Shown here: one piece after another, positions 41,275 through 51,342 of the stretch
How positions within the stretch are numbered: position 1 is the stretch's first letter
Layout: each line of letters starts with the position of its first letter
Source: Symbiodinium sp. CCMP2592
Lineage: Eukaryota > Sar > Dinophyceae > Suessiales > Symbiodiniaceae
Reading direction: 5' to 3'
NCBI GenBank assembly: GCA_905221615.1
Contig: CAJNDT010002768.1
Location: 344,094 to 408,093, forward strand
DNA length: 64,000 nucleotides
Program-made: the position numbers and the translations under genes
The notes under the pieces: model-generated
Databases searched by the model: none
The model's input: the letters and a program-made list of their open reading frames with translations, nothing else
Told to the model about the DNA's origin: nothing

Positions 41275-41371
41275 TGGTTGCGGCCGGGCAGCGGCGGCGA
41301 TGGCCAGGGCGATAGTCCAGTGCAACTCTGACCAGAAGCGCTGGAAGAATCGGAAGCCCTCCACACTCAGC
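41275..41371 (-). CDS. candidate coding exon
   Basis: Minus frame RLSVEGFRFFQRFWSELH then WTIALAIAAAARPQP, after a CAG on the minus strand. Its first 33 bases recur at 41459..41492. Confidence 0.5.
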
Positions 41372-41492
41372 CTGCCCAAAGACTCAATATCCCTTAATTA
41401 AGGAATATTCCTAGGGTCCTTTAAGGGATCTATAGGGTTTAGGTTTAGGGGATTTTAAGAAGCCCTCCACACTCAGCCTGCCCAGACACTCT
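41356..41492. repeat. 33-bp exon segment duplicated around a truncated MITE-H
   Basis: GAAGCCCTCCACACTCAGCC plus TGCCCA occurs at 41356 and 41459. Between them is a MITE-H left arm (ACTCAATATCCCTTAATTAA, to about 41415). Confidence 0.8.
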
Positions 41493-41575
41493 TAGGGCTT
41501 AGGGTTAGGGGTTTAGGGTTCAGGGTTTGGGGTTTAGGGTTTCTTAATAACTTATCGTATACTATAATACACTAT

Positions 41576-41683
41576 CCCAATGACTCAATATCCCTGAATT
41601 AAGGAATCTACCTTAATTTATAGTAGGATCCCTAATATGATTTCAGGAATATTCCGTATGTCAGGGATATTGGAGTCTCTGGG
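41576..41683. mobile_element. MITE-H copy 5
   Basis: CCCAATGACTCAATATCCCT to AGGGATATTGGAGTCTCTGG; core AGTAGGATCCCTAATATGAT. Confidence 0.8.
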
Positions 41684-41710
41684 TGGACGGCTTCAGGGTT
41701 TGGGGGTATA

Positions 41711-41830
41711 CTTGGAGGATCATGGGACTTAGTAAGTAAGGTGATAAGTACCCTAATTGAGGTTATAAGTAGTTTTAAGTATAGTTGCTTTATTTATAAC
41801 CCCAGTGACTAAGTCCCATGATCCTTTAAG
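41711..41830. mobile_element. MITE-A copy 9
   Basis: CTTGGAGGATCATGGGACTT to CCTTTAAG, TA on each side; closest to the family consensus. Confidence 0.95.
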
Positions 41831-41861
41831 TAGGGGTTTAGGGGTGTTTAGGTTTGGAGCT

Positions 41862-41918
41862 CATCCTAAACGGTGCAAAGGATCCAAAAGTGCTACTTCA
41901 GCCTGGATGGATTCAGGA
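41862..41918 (-). CDS. candidate coding mini-exon
   Basis: Minus frame PESIQAEVALLDPLHRLG. Short; supported only by composition. Confidence 0.3.
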
Positions 41919-42175
41919 TTTATGGCTTTAGGGGTTTAGCTTTGGAGTTTACTTTAGAATCGTTGTGGCAATACTCACTCCCCGGTGAGGACTTTAACGG
42001 CTGAGCTGGGTTATCGCTCTTTTGAGTGTTTAGGATTTTAGGGGTTTGGGGTTTAGCTTTGGAGGTAACCCTGAAAGTCCAAAGGAGACAACAAGTAGCT
42101 ACTTGGTTTAGGGAGGGGTAGATAGGTTAGCGTTTGGGAGAATATGATGACTGGGTGCTTGGATCCTTCGGGCTT

Positions 42176-42295
42176 CTTTAAGGATCATGGGACTTAGTGA
42201 CTGGGGTTAGAAGCAAGGTAACTATACTTACAAGTAGTTATAGCACCAATTAAGGTACTTATAACCTTACTTACTAAGTCCCATGATCCTTCAAG
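42176..42295. mobile_element. MITE-A copy 10
   Basis: CTTTAAGGATCATGGGACTT to CCTTCAAG before TA; reverse core orientation. Confidence 0.9.
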
Positions 42296-42377
42296 TAGGG
42301 TTTAAGGTTGAGGGATGAGACTTAGGGCTGTGCCGAAGGCTCAAGGACTGGGTACTGGGGGGTTGGGGGCAGTGACT

Positions 42378-42485
42378 AATGTAGGAACCTGGTTAAGAAA
42401 CCTTGGGCCTGTATTAGGATTCCTTTTATGAATCCTACTATTTTGGGGTTATAGGCCCAGGGTTTCTTAATCAGGCTCCTACATT
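42378..42485. mobile_element. MITE-Q copy 1
   Basis: TAATGTAGGAACCTGGTTAA to complement ending CCTACATTA; a partial copy may lie at 29868..29910. Confidence 0.85.
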
Positions 42486-42604
42486 AGAGTTTGGGCTTTT
42501 AGGGCGTAGGAGTTTCTGGGTTAGCCTCGGACTAAACGACCTTAACAGCCTGTCGGTGAGAGTTTTGGGTTTAATGTAAGGCGTTTCAAGGTTTCAGGGG
42601 CTCA

Positions 42605-42738
42605 GGGAAGCAATCACAGACGGTCGAACAGAATTTACAAGCTATACCAGGCTTGACATCGAGCGGGACGTTCTGGCACAAGAATGCCACGCAAACAGGC
42701 ATGCACCGCTTCTCAAATCCGCAGCAACAGCACTAAGT
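42605..42738 (-). CDS. candidate cysteine-rich coding exon
   Basis: Minus frame CCGFEKRCMPVCVAFLCQN, VPLDVKPGIACKFCSTVC, DCFPE: ten Cys in about 42 residues with paired spacing, suggesting a disulfide or metal-binding module. Other frames are also open, so this rests on the Cys pattern. Confidence 0.35.
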
Positions 42739-43029
42739 CGAAACCCCCAGCACTCGATCCCTGAATCCCTAAACGAACCCTTCTAGATCCCTGTTAGTTA
42801 TAGACCCTAAAGCCTAAACAAATTACAGACGCCGAGACCCTGTTCTTCGTTCGCATCCAACGGGGGGGGCAAGTACATGACTACGTAGACAGCTTAGTAT
42901 CACTAGTCGTCAGGTTCCTCGAGATTTGAACCGCCGTGTCTTGACGATGCTTTATAACCCCAACCTGCGTCACGACATTCTAAAACCTCAACCTAAACCC
43001 CCAATCAATCCCAAATCCTAGACCCCTAA

Positions 43030-43142
43030 GCTTTGCTGCGGGCCCCCCGCCCTCCGGCCTTTGCAGCTCAAGGAAAGCTAACAGTAGCTGCGAAAGGACC
43101 TTGAAGAGTCCCGCGAGGAAGATTCCTTCCTGATTTTCATTG
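43030..43142 (-). CDS. candidate coding exon
   Basis: Minus frame NENQEGIFLAGLFKVLSQLL then LAFLELQRPEGGGPAAK; hydrophobic helix followed by Pro/Gly. Confidence 0.45.
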
Positions 43143-43572
43143 GGGTTTTTAGGGTTCAAGGTTCAGGGGTTTCAGGGTTGAGGATTGGTCGTTCAGGGTG
43201 CTGGGGGCAACTGTAATGCTTTTCTCCACACCCATACATGCGCATTGTTGTTGGTGTGAGGTTAGTAATGCCGAAAGTCGTTTCTGTCCTATCGCCGCGA
43301 CTGCTCTATTTCTGGTATCATTGCTTCTTCTTGTTGTTGTTGCCGTGGTGGTGTTGTTGGCAGTTGTGGTCGTCGTCATTCATTGGCGTATTCTGGTAGT
43401 GGTTACATGTGTAACTCAAATCTACGCATGCACATATGCACGTAGATCAGACAGAAAAATCATAGTCAGGACGGAGAAAGAGAATGCAGTCCGACTCTGC
43501 AAGGTGAACTTGGGCTTAAGGACATCAGGAGAAACAAAGACCCACATGACAGCGTTTTCTGATAACAATGGA

Positions 43573-43684
43573 CTAGGATGCCCAGTAACCTAGGGATAGA
43601 AAGGGCTCCCGTTTTGGTATTGGGTACCTTTATAAGGAACCTGGGACTACAAAAAGGGAATAAGGGTACTACTGGGCATCCTAG
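43573..43684 (+). mobile_element. MITE-D copy 7
   Basis: CTAGGATGCCCAGTAACCTA to ACTGGGCATCCTAG. Flanks TGGA and GTTT do not match, so the duplication has decayed here. Confidence 0.85.
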
Positions 43685-44212
43685 GTTTTTGAAAACAATG
43701 GGCCACTGGGCCACGACCTAGCAGGATCTTTCTGGCAGATGACTCGAAACCTCTCCGGATGGATGTGTTGAGGCGTGCAAATAGCCCTAAACCGCAAGAG
43801 TCTAAACCCTAAGAGCCTAAATCCTAAGAGTCTAAACCCTAAACCCTGAAAGCCAAAAGCCCAGAACTCTAGACCCCAAACTCCTCACGAAACATGTTTT
43901 CGGTCACGGGTTCGAGGAGCCGTGGGCAGCAACAGTGGGTTGGTCGTCGTTTTCATCGTCCTGGTCGTCGTCGTCGATCATAGTATAGTCGTAATGCTAA
44001 CAGTAGTACGGGTACTTGCACAAGTAATGATAATAGAACACAGTAAACCCTAAACCCTAAACCCTAAGCACAGGAAGAAACCAAGATATTGCACGACCAG
44101 TCTCCGCCTTGCTATAGCGACAGGGACATGTCAGAAGCTAGAAATCAATTCCTACCTTAAAGGGATGTATAGGGGTTGGGGTGTAGGGGTTCAGAGGTTT
44201 AGGGTAGAGTTT

Positions 44213-44441
44213 ACCTTAACCCCAAATATCCTACCTTTTTTCTGGAATGCCCAGTAACCTGGGAATAAACAGGGCTACCTTTTTGGTATTGGGTACCTTT
44301 TTAAGGAACCTAGGACTACAAAAAGGGAATAAGGGTACTACTGGGCGTCTTATCCTACATTTCTGATGACTTAGAAGAGGAAAGCATATTATGGGGCCCT
44401 GAAAAGGTAGGTTTCTTAGGGTCGGGACCCTCTACCGGTAA
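44213..44441. mobile_element. MITE-L interrupted by MITE-D copy 8
   Basis: L arms at 44213 (TTTACCTTAACCCCAAATAT) and 44410 (AAAAGGTAGGTTTCTTAGGG). D copy 8 (44242..44353) lies within, in the common D orientation. CCTACCTTTTTT before it and CCTACATTTCTG after it look like a diverged 12-bp duplication, longer than the usual 4. Confidence 0.8.
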
Positions 44442-44691
44442 AGGGGGAGCGGACACATGTTGGTTTATTGCCGGTGGCTGAAGTCTGCATCCAAGACGCA
44501 CTGAGGCTGACCTTCCTCATCTGCTCCACCATGTGCAGCAGTCGCCTGCAGTCCAAATTAGAAACTTGTAGAAATCCCAACAGCTGCTAAGTCAGAACTG
44601 GGCCCGTATGAAACCCAACACCCCATACTCTAAACCTTACACCCCAAAGCCTAAACCCCGAACCCCCATAGTCTTTACCCTTAACCAGCCG

Positions 44692-44763
44692 AGGATGGCA
44701 CTGTTTGTGAAGCATCTCCACGTAGATCAAGCCTCCACAGCTCGTGACCATGAACAAGATTAG
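44692..44763 (-). CDS. candidate coding mini-exon
   Basis: Minus frame LILFMVTSCGGLIYVEML then HKQCHPRLVKG; hydrophobic start. Confidence 0.4.
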
Positions 44764-44949
44764 GCTTTAGGGATTGATGAGAGTTTAGGGTTTAGGGATT
44801 AAGGAATAAGGTTTAGGGATAAAGGAGTACGGCTTAGCGTTTAGGGACATGGTCTAGGGGCTTTGGGGGTGGAGGGAAGGGCAACCCTGTTAGGGTCTAT
44901 TAGAGGGTAGTTGGGGGGTCTAAGTAGGCTGTCTTTTGCAATCCAAGGG

Positions 44950-45080
44950 TCAATACTTTGCGCGCTCCTTGATGAAGTGCAGCTCCGTCTCGGAGTTAAC
45001 CCGGTCATACTCGTTGCCGTACACAGCGATGACCTGATTTGACAGTTGATCTCCAAAGAAGAAGATAAGTATACTAGACT
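44950..45080 (-). CDS. candidate terminal exon, part of a tandemly repeated block
   Basis: Minus frame FFGDQLSNQVIAVYGNEYD, RVNSETELHFIKERAKY, then TGA. Upstream on the minus strand the segment around GTCATGGCTGTGTACGGC is repeated twice more at roughly 100-110-base spacing with decaying coding potential. Confidence 0.5.
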
Positions 45081-45240
45081 AAGGGTTCGAAGAGCGTTAT
45101 AGGGCTTAACCTCGCCGTACACAGCCATGACCTGAATTGACAGTTGATCTCCAAAGAAGAAGATACTTTTCCCAGACTACAAGTTTGAAGAGCATTGAAA
45201 GAGCTTTACAGGGCTTCGCCTTGCCGTACAAAGCCATACC
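45013..45240. repeat. tandem repeat of about 100-110 bp spanning exon and intron sequence
   Basis: GCCGTACACAGC(G/C)ATGACCTG starts at 45014 and 45113, and a weaker GCCGTACAAAGCCATACCTG at 45223. CAGTTGATCTCCAAAGAAG is shared by the first two. Confidence 0.8.
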
Positions 45241-45265
45241 TGGTTGAAAGTTGATCTTGACCTGC

Positions 45266-45364
45266 GGTTGATGATATAAATCCTGCATTACCCATAATAA
45301 GGAATATACCATAATTCCCATAGCTTAGGGTCCTTAAGGTAATGCAGGATTTATATCATCAACA
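45266..45364. mobile_element. MITE-E copy 3
   Basis: GGTTGATGATATAAATCCTG to CAGGATTTATATCATCAAC; perfect arms of more than 20 bases. Confidence 0.95.
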
Positions 45365-45486
45365 ACCATATCAATGTACCCGGTAACCCAGTGTTTAGGC
45401 AGCTGGAGCCCGAAAGTTAGACGAAGGCCCAAATTAAACTAGCGCTGTTTAGAGCTTTGAATTGAAGTTCATTGAAAGAGCCTTAC

Positions 45487-45578
45487 CCTGGGCATCAAAA
45501 TAGCCCAAAAGCCTTTTATAGTATGGCCTTTGGGCCCAAAAGCCTGAATATATGAGTCCTTAGATGCCTAGGGTTATA
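45487..45578. mobile_element. MITE-S copy 2
   Basis: CCCTGGGCATCAAAATAGCC to AGATGCCTAGGG; core AGTATGGCCTTTGGGCCC. Confidence 0.7.
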
Positions 45579-45795
45579 GGGTTTAAACGTATTAGACTTT
45601 CGGGCTCAGCGGACAATGAAGGTTTTTCTTTAAGGTCCTTGAGAAAGCATAATACCGGTCGGGTCTACATTGAGGTCCCCACTTCTGATGCTTCCGTTTT
45701 GGCTCTGGGCAAGGGTACGATCGAGATTAGGGTTTTGGGGTTTAGGCGTGTTTGTCTAGAGCCTAGGCGGTTATGATTGGAATTAGGCCGAAAGT

Positions 45796-45907
45796 CCAGG
45801 ATACCCAGCAACCTAAGAATAAAAAGGCCTCTCTTTTTGGTATTGGGCAACTTTATAAGGAACCTAGGACTACAAAAAGGGAATAAGGGTACTACTGGGC
45901 ATCCTAG
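45796..45907 (+). mobile_element. MITE-D copy 9
   Basis: CCAGGATACCCAGCAACC to ACTGGGCATCCTAG, flanked by AAGT on both sides. Confidence 0.95.
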
Positions 45908-45942
45908 AAGTCCTTCATTCCCACAATCGCCTGAGTACCTGG

Positions 45943-45988
45943 CTTACCGAAGCTCATCTAAACTCGGAATCTCCCGCAAAATTCTTAC
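45943..45988 (-). CDS. candidate coding mini-exon with donor, next to MITE-P
   Basis: Minus strand: the MITE-P end GGCTTCTACTGTAAG, then RILREIPSLDELR, then GTAAGCCAGG. A GT donor closes the frame. Confidence 0.4.
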
Positions 45989-46084
45989 AGTAGAAGCCAG
46001 AAAGTTGGAATATGATTATCGTAACCCCTTTCAGGTAAATTATAGGGGATCCTACCATGAAGCCATCTTCCAACTTTCTGGAGT
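45989..46084. mobile_element. MITE-P copy 3
   Basis: AGTAGAAGCCAGAAAGTTGG to CCAACTTTCTGGAG; same core as copy 1. Confidence 0.85.
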
Positions 46085-46329
46085 TCCCTGTAATTTTAGC
46101 CTGATGACTCCAAGAAAACGAAGCCCTACTAGCCACCCAGAATATTCCTGAAGGAGCCCAACACGCACCTGCACTCCTCTGAAACCTAAACACTACAGCC
46201 TGCCGGAAAAGCTTGTGGGCCCCCTCAGTTTGGAACAGGCAAATCCGGGTAAGCCCGTTGTCTTATTCCTACCGCCCCGCAGCCCCTACCTCATAAAAGC
46301 AACAAGCAACACACAAATCGAACCCTGTG

Positions 46330-46432
46330 CTCAGTCGCTGGCCAGGTTGAGAACCGTCACGTTGAACAAGATCGTGCCGCTGAACATGAACCTTCGCTCC
46401 AATAGACTCAAAGTACGTACTACAAAGGCCTC
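46330..46432 (-). CDS. candidate coding exon
   Basis: Minus frame FVVRTLSLLERRFMFSGT then ILFNVTVLNLASD and a stop; hydrophobic. The plus frame is also open, so strand is uncertain. Confidence 0.3.
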
Positions 46433-46859
46433 ACTATAGGCTTGTACAGGTTCTACGAAGGATTTGGAGTGTTGGGGATGGAAGGGTTTACGGTTGAAAG
46501 GCTGACTGTTAAGGGGATCCACAAAAAGATGTGGTATACTAAGTTCAGATGGCTAGAGTATCTTCATGCAGGGTAAATATGGATACGAAGAGGGATGCTA
46601 CTTCTAATCTTATTTGGTACCATGGACCCTAGATACATGAAGCCCTGCCTGAACCCTAAGCATAATCTCTCATTGAACATCTTCAGCCCGAACATGAAAC
46701 CCTATGAACCCTGAACCGGCATGATAAGCAGTGAACCCTGTTCTCCAAGCTCCCTGAGCTCCGAATATGCCACTTCGAGGATCATGGGACTTAGTAAGGG
46801 TTTGTCGGGATCTACAGGGATCCTTTCCGGAGTCTATGGGGTTTAGGGTTTAGGGTCTA

Positions 46860-46980
46860 CTTCGAGGATCATGGGACTTGGTAAGTAAGGTTATAAGTAC
46901 CTTAATTGGGTTTTTTTAGTAATTATAAGTATCGTTACCTTATTGATAACCCCAGTTACTAATTCCCATGATCCTTTAAG
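46860..46980. mobile_element. MITE-A copy 12
   Basis: CTTCGAGGATCATGGGACTT to CCTTTAAG with TA flanks. A lone left arm with the same CTTCGAGG variant sits 90 bases upstream at 46772..46798. Confidence 0.9.
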
Positions 46981-47242
46981 TATGAAGCCTGAGCCCGGTA
47001 CCGCAATCCTTACTACCGCGAACTCCGGGCCCTAAACCCTGATTCAGAGCCCATAAAACCCTCAACCACTAAACTCCAAACACTCAACCTCCAAACTCCA
47101 ATGACTCAGGGGCAGAACCGAACACCAAGGCTTGCGAAGTAAGATGGCTATAGCTGCCGTACGCATAATTTTATACAACCCGACGTATACCTATCCAAGG
47201 TGCATGGAATGAAATCCTAGACCCTAAACCAACAGACTTAAA

Positions 47243-47352
47243 GCAGTAGAACCTGACACCGAGGCGCATGGCAAGTGGAATCTTGTTGTCCAACTTTTCG
47301 TTCTCCCCGAGGGCAAGACCGAGGTTGTCCAAGCCAGTCTCAGTTGTCTCTT
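47243..47352 (-). CDS. candidate coding exon
   Basis: Minus frame ETTETGLDNLGLALGENEKL then DNKIPLAMRLGVRFYC; GC-rich island, composition strongly protein-like. Confidence 0.5.
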
Positions 47353-47976
47353 GTTTTTTGTTTTTTGTTTTTGGGTTTTAAGTCTTAGTGGCAGGGCCTT
47401 TGGCTTTAGGGACTTTAGGGTTCAAAAGTTTATAGGAGTTTTATTAGTTTTTTTGGTTTTCGGCTGTAAGGTCTGGGGTTTAGGGTTTCGGATTCAGGCT
47501 TAAGGGTTTAGGGTTCAGTATTCATTCGAATTGTTGGTTCAGCTGGCTCTTAAGAAGGGATATGTGCAAGTAATGTGTTTGTAGTGTTCTAGATTGAAGG
47601 CTTTAGGGTTTCTTTTGAAGCGGCTTCAAATGATTCTGGGAAGCCATATATTACACATTTATTGGGAGCAGGGGACACAACAACTAATCTTTCAGACCAC
47701 TGTATTCGCATGTGTTGGTTACCATTCGTGTTTATGGCTCATTGTCTCAGCATTGAAATTTAACATGTCCCCATAGCACCCAAATACTACATAATAGGCA
47801 CTATCCCAATGCCTCCAAGGACCTTATAGTTCGGGCCCTAGACCCCTTAAGGACCCAATAATAAGGTCCCTGGAAGCCCAGGGTATTAGCTTTCAGGACC
47901 TGATCACCAGAGTCACGAGCCGATGCCAGGCCCAAGCGCGGAAATCTACACCCCAAGCCCCAGCTGAAACGCGAAC

Positions 47977-48090
47977 TGGGAGTTTCCGAAAATAGGGGTA
48001 CCTTATTTCGGGGTCCCTATAATAAGGGTCCTACTATTGTCCTACTATTTAGGGTACTATATTAGGGTCCCCTATTTTCGGAAACTCCCA
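47977..48090. mobile_element. MITE-F copy 5, reverse orientation
   Basis: TGGGAGTTTCCGAAAATAGG to complement, perfect arms; the only clearly reversed F copy. Confidence 0.9.
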
Positions 48091-48190
48091 ACTCTTAACC
48101 CGGAAGCCCAATCCCCAACCCCACCGGAACCGTAGACGCTAAGCCGCTTATAGAAACCCCTGAAGGAACTCCAGAAGTCCTAATCCGCTA

Positions 48191-48420
48191 GGGCTCAAGT
48201 TACCTGAATAATACGTTACTTAGAGGACCATGGGACTTGGTAAGTAGGTTATAATTAGGGTTATAAGTCCCCTAAGTGGGGTTACCCTAATTATAACCTA
48301 CTTATAACCTTACTTACTAAGTCCCATGAGCCTTTAAGTAGGGCTCCAGTTACCTGAATAATACGTTACTGGGCCAGACTGTGTATGGTTAGTAACCTAC
48401 TCTTTGGGCAACTGGAGCCC
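48191..48420. mobile_element. MITE-A copy 13 bracketed by a 28-bp direct repeat; MITE-V beside it
   Basis: A copy: CTTAGAGGACCATGGGACTT to CCTTTAAG, 48219..48338, TA flanks. GGGCTCMAGTTACCTGAATA plus ATACGTTA stands at 48191 and again at 48341. The second copy opens a palindrome (MITE-V, 48341..48420) ending AACTGGAGCCC. Confidence 0.8.
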
Positions 48421-48556
48421 GAGGGAAACCCCAAGCAATCAACTCCTAAACCTTAAACCCCGAACCCTAAACCCGAAACCCGCAACCCCCTAAACCCGAA
48501 ACCCTAAAACCCCTAAGCCCCTTTATGGATCCCTTTAAAGGAACTCTTTGGAACCT

Positions 48557-48622
48557 AAAACCATCGAGGAGCGCCGTCCCCGAACATCAGCCCACGGTAG
48601 AGGTAGGTCACGGTCCAAGCCT
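48557..48622 (-). CDS. candidate coding mini-exon
   Basis: Minus frame QAWTVTYLYRGLMFGDGA then PRW after a CAG; aromatic and hydrophobic. Confidence 0.45.
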
Positions 48623-48946
48623 GAAATTAAAGTCTGGTTCAGCTCAGGCTTTTAGGGTTTAGGGTTTAGGGGTTTAGGGCTTAGGGTTTAGGGGTTGAGG
48701 GTTGAGGGTTTAGGGGCTAGGGGTTTAGGGATTTAGGGTTTAGGGTTCGGGTTCCGGTTCAGGACTTTGACTTTAAGGTTTAATTTGGGAGTAGACGGAT
48801 CTACATAGGAGTCCCGGGGCACTTAGGAATGTAATTTCGAGTCTGTGAGCATCTGCACCTTTTGGAAGACCCTTCCGGGTTGGAGGCTCAGGGCCAGTGG
48901 CTTTTTTTGATGACTTGGTGTCTTGGGTTTGGGGGTATAGGGTTCT

Positions 48947-49051
48947 CAGAGACTCCAATATCCCTTAATTAAGGAATATTCCTTAAATCATATTAGGGAT
49001 CCTACTATAATTTAAGGTTTGTTCCTTAATTAAGGGGTTTTGGAGTCTCTG
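48947..49051. mobile_element. MITE-H copy 6, best preserved
   Basis: CAGAGACTCCAATATCCCTT to complement ending GGAGTCTCTG; TTAATTAAGG blocks on both arms. Confidence 0.9.
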
Positions 49052-49263
49052 GGTTTTCTGTAGGTTTTCTAGGGCTTGGATTTGGATTTTAGAGTCATTA
49101 TGCGGCTTGAAGCGGCACAGCCCTGATTCAAGTGCCCCATCAACTAGGAGGGGCTTTTAAAGCCTTTGAAAAATATTAGTAGGTAAGATCCTCTTAAGCC
49201 CAATAAGAAAAAATATTAATTGTCCCAAAGCCGTACCTAGTCAAGATAAGCTCAATAGTACAA

Positions 49264-49366
49264 CCCCTGATTCATCAATCCCCTTTCTCTATCGGCCTCA
49301 GTACTCTCATCCTTCCAAAACCTGAATGCAAGATCCCAATCCTCAACCCCAAACCGTCGATGAGGT
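49264..49366 (-). CDS. candidate coding exon
   Basis: Minus frame FGVEDWDLAFRFWKDEST then EADRERGLMNQG; charged and aromatic. Confidence 0.45.
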
Positions 49367-49482
49367 TTCTACATGAATTGAAGCAACCGACCCCAGGTAT
49401 TACAGAGACCTTAAGAATAAGATGAGGCTTCTAGGGCCGATGATAGTGCAGCCATACGAAGGAGCTCTGTGGAATAGCCTTG

Positions 49483-49586
49483 CAGTATCCTAGGAATGAC
49501 AAGGGCTCCCCTTCTGGTATTGGGTACCCTTGTATAAGGAACCTAGGCCTACAAACAGGGAAGAAGGGAACGACTGGGCATCCTAG
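49483..49586 (+). mobile_element. MITE-D copy 10, left end lost
   Basis: Starts at TCCTAGGAATGACAAGGGC; right end ACTGGGCATCCTAG intact; common D orientation. Confidence 0.8.
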
Positions 49587-50153
49587 TATGGGCTTCTATG
49601 GTACCGTAGGTTCCTTATATTAAGACGGAAGCTCTCGTATGGATAGTATGGCTCCATGTAGCCAGTGTATGAAGTTCCTTCACCCAAAGGTCCGAACCAA
49701 ATTCATGGGGAAGGGTTTAACCCAATCCATACTGGGTTGTTGTTGAGGACTTGAATTTCTTGTTACCATAAAAAAGAAAACATGTTGTTTACTGTATATC
49801 CTTATGATGGCATTTCTTCTGGCAATGTAAACCAAGTTCCTTAACAAGAACCCAGCATGGTTGCAACTGGTAGAATACATGACCAACAGCAAGTAGCTGA
49901 GGGGTTCGGATGAACCTTTGCTACTGATTTCTGATGTTCGCTTAGAGCACGTGATCTCAATATCTACATACGATTGCCGCTTTACAATTACTATGATGCT
50001 TACGCTTCTTGTGCTTCCTACTGCGTTGACTTTGCTGTCTTCGAACTATTGCTGTAAGTCCTGCTGAGACCATCATGACTAGTCTTCACCAGGATGATAA
50101 AGAACCTATTAACCTGCAAGACCGTTCCTAGCTACATCGCCACTGCCTGGACT

Positions 50154-50402
50154 TTAGGCATCAGCAGGTCGAATGGGATCTAACCGTTGCGTTGCATTGC
50201 ACGATGCTGAGGGCAGCACTGCATCTTCTCGACGGATGAGCGTCACGAAGGCAAAGGAAAAGGACCCCTTGATTAGACCCAGAGATTCAGGCTTCATGCG
50301 CGGATGTCGGAATATCGGTTCAGCAATTTCGATACCCATGAGGTGAGGGTCCTTTCTTTCGACGTTCGAGTTCCGAATTGACTTGCGGAGGATTCCTGGC
50401 AT
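50154..50402 (-). CDS. candidate exon or short gene, ends in a stop
   Basis: 82 open codons on the minus strand: GILRKSIRNSNVERKDPH, LMGIEIAEPIFRHPRMKP, ESLGLIKGSFSFAFVTLI, RREDAVLPSASCNATQRL, ending PADA and TAA. Lies in a repeat-free stretch. Confidence 0.5.
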   Translation of the reverse strand: MPGILRKSIRNSNVERKDPHLMGIEIAEPIFRHPRMKPESLGLIKGSFSFAFVTLIRREDAVLPSASCNATQRLDPIRPADA

Positions 50403-50989
50403 CTCCGCTAAGCAGCAAGCCTATATTATATATCACGGTTTACAGTTTAGGGTGCAGAGACTTACATGCAGAATTCGTGCAAGCGCAGTCGATCTTTGGT
50501 CTCAACACCGCAACAGCACAAACAACCAAACCCTCATGCTTCAGTAGTTGCCCTACAGGATTTGGAGGTTTGACACAGCGGGGCTAGGTGGCAAACAAAC
50601 CTTATATCCTAACATATCCTAGCCCAAACCCTACCCCCCGGACCCTAAAACCTACACCCTCAAACAAAAGCCTTAAACCCCAAACCCGAAAACCTACATC
50701 CTAAAGCCTAAAACCCGAACCCGGTACACCCATAACCCTATCCCCAACGAAGCAAAAGTTTGGGCCTATAGGGTTTACGGCTCAGAGTTTTCGGGCTTAG
50801 GGTTTTGTACCCATAAGTTCATAAGTTTAGAGCTTACAGAAGGACTTGGGAGTTCATAAAACATGATGGCTGAGCGGTTATGGTTAGTAAGTTTGTATTT
50901 TAGGATTCGGTGTGTAGGGTAGAGGGCAACTACAGTAGAAGCAAGAAGACAGTCCCCCCCCCCCGAATCTTCCAAGCATAGAAACACCC

Positions 50990-51198
50990 AAGGGTGCATG
51001 TACCCACATAGTATATACTTTGGGCCCAATGTACCTATATAGTGAATACTTTAAGGCCAATGTATATACTATGTGGGTAATTGTCAAAATTATGGTCCCT
51101 TCTTGGGTACCCTAAATATTAGGTGCCGTACTATATTAAGGACCCCAAAACGGGACCCTAATTTTGACAACCGCCCATATGAGTACATGGACCCTTAG
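50990..51198. mobile_element. MITE-G copy 4 interrupted by MITE-X
   Basis: G arms AAGGGTGCATGTACCCACAT and GAGTACATGGACCCTT. MITE-X (51081..51170) has perfect ends TTGTCAAAATTA and TAATTTTGACAA. Compare uninterrupted G copy 3 at 30206. Confidence 0.9.
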
Positions 51199-51202
51199 GG
51201 AG

Positions 51203-51290
51203 CAGCAAGGACGTCTTCCTTTCGCAGCCCAGCTGCAAAAACCATTGCCTCGGCTCTTAGCTCGGAGTCGAGAGGTTCTGAAAGGGCTTA
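51203..51290 (-). CDS. candidate coding mini-exon
   Basis: Minus frame LSEPLDSELRAEAMVFAAGL then RKEDVLAAP, next to MITE-G copy 4. A 12-bp tandem repeat (GGGATACTATAA, four units) follows at 51296..51342. Confidence 0.4.
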
Positions 51291-51342
51291 CTATAAGGGA
51301 TACCATAAGGGATACTATACGGGATACTATAAGGGATACTAC

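Noticed and set aside
43198-43593. 131-codon plus frame with a VVVV-rich membrane-like stretch
   Set aside because: The hydrophobic run comes from a TTGTTG/GTGGTG simple repeat, and the frame continues into MITE-D.
45600-45735. Plus-strand frame with strongly protein-like composition (SADNEGFSLRSLRKHNTG...)
   Set aside because: Minus frames over the same bases are also open and no splice or start signal decides; not listed as a gene.
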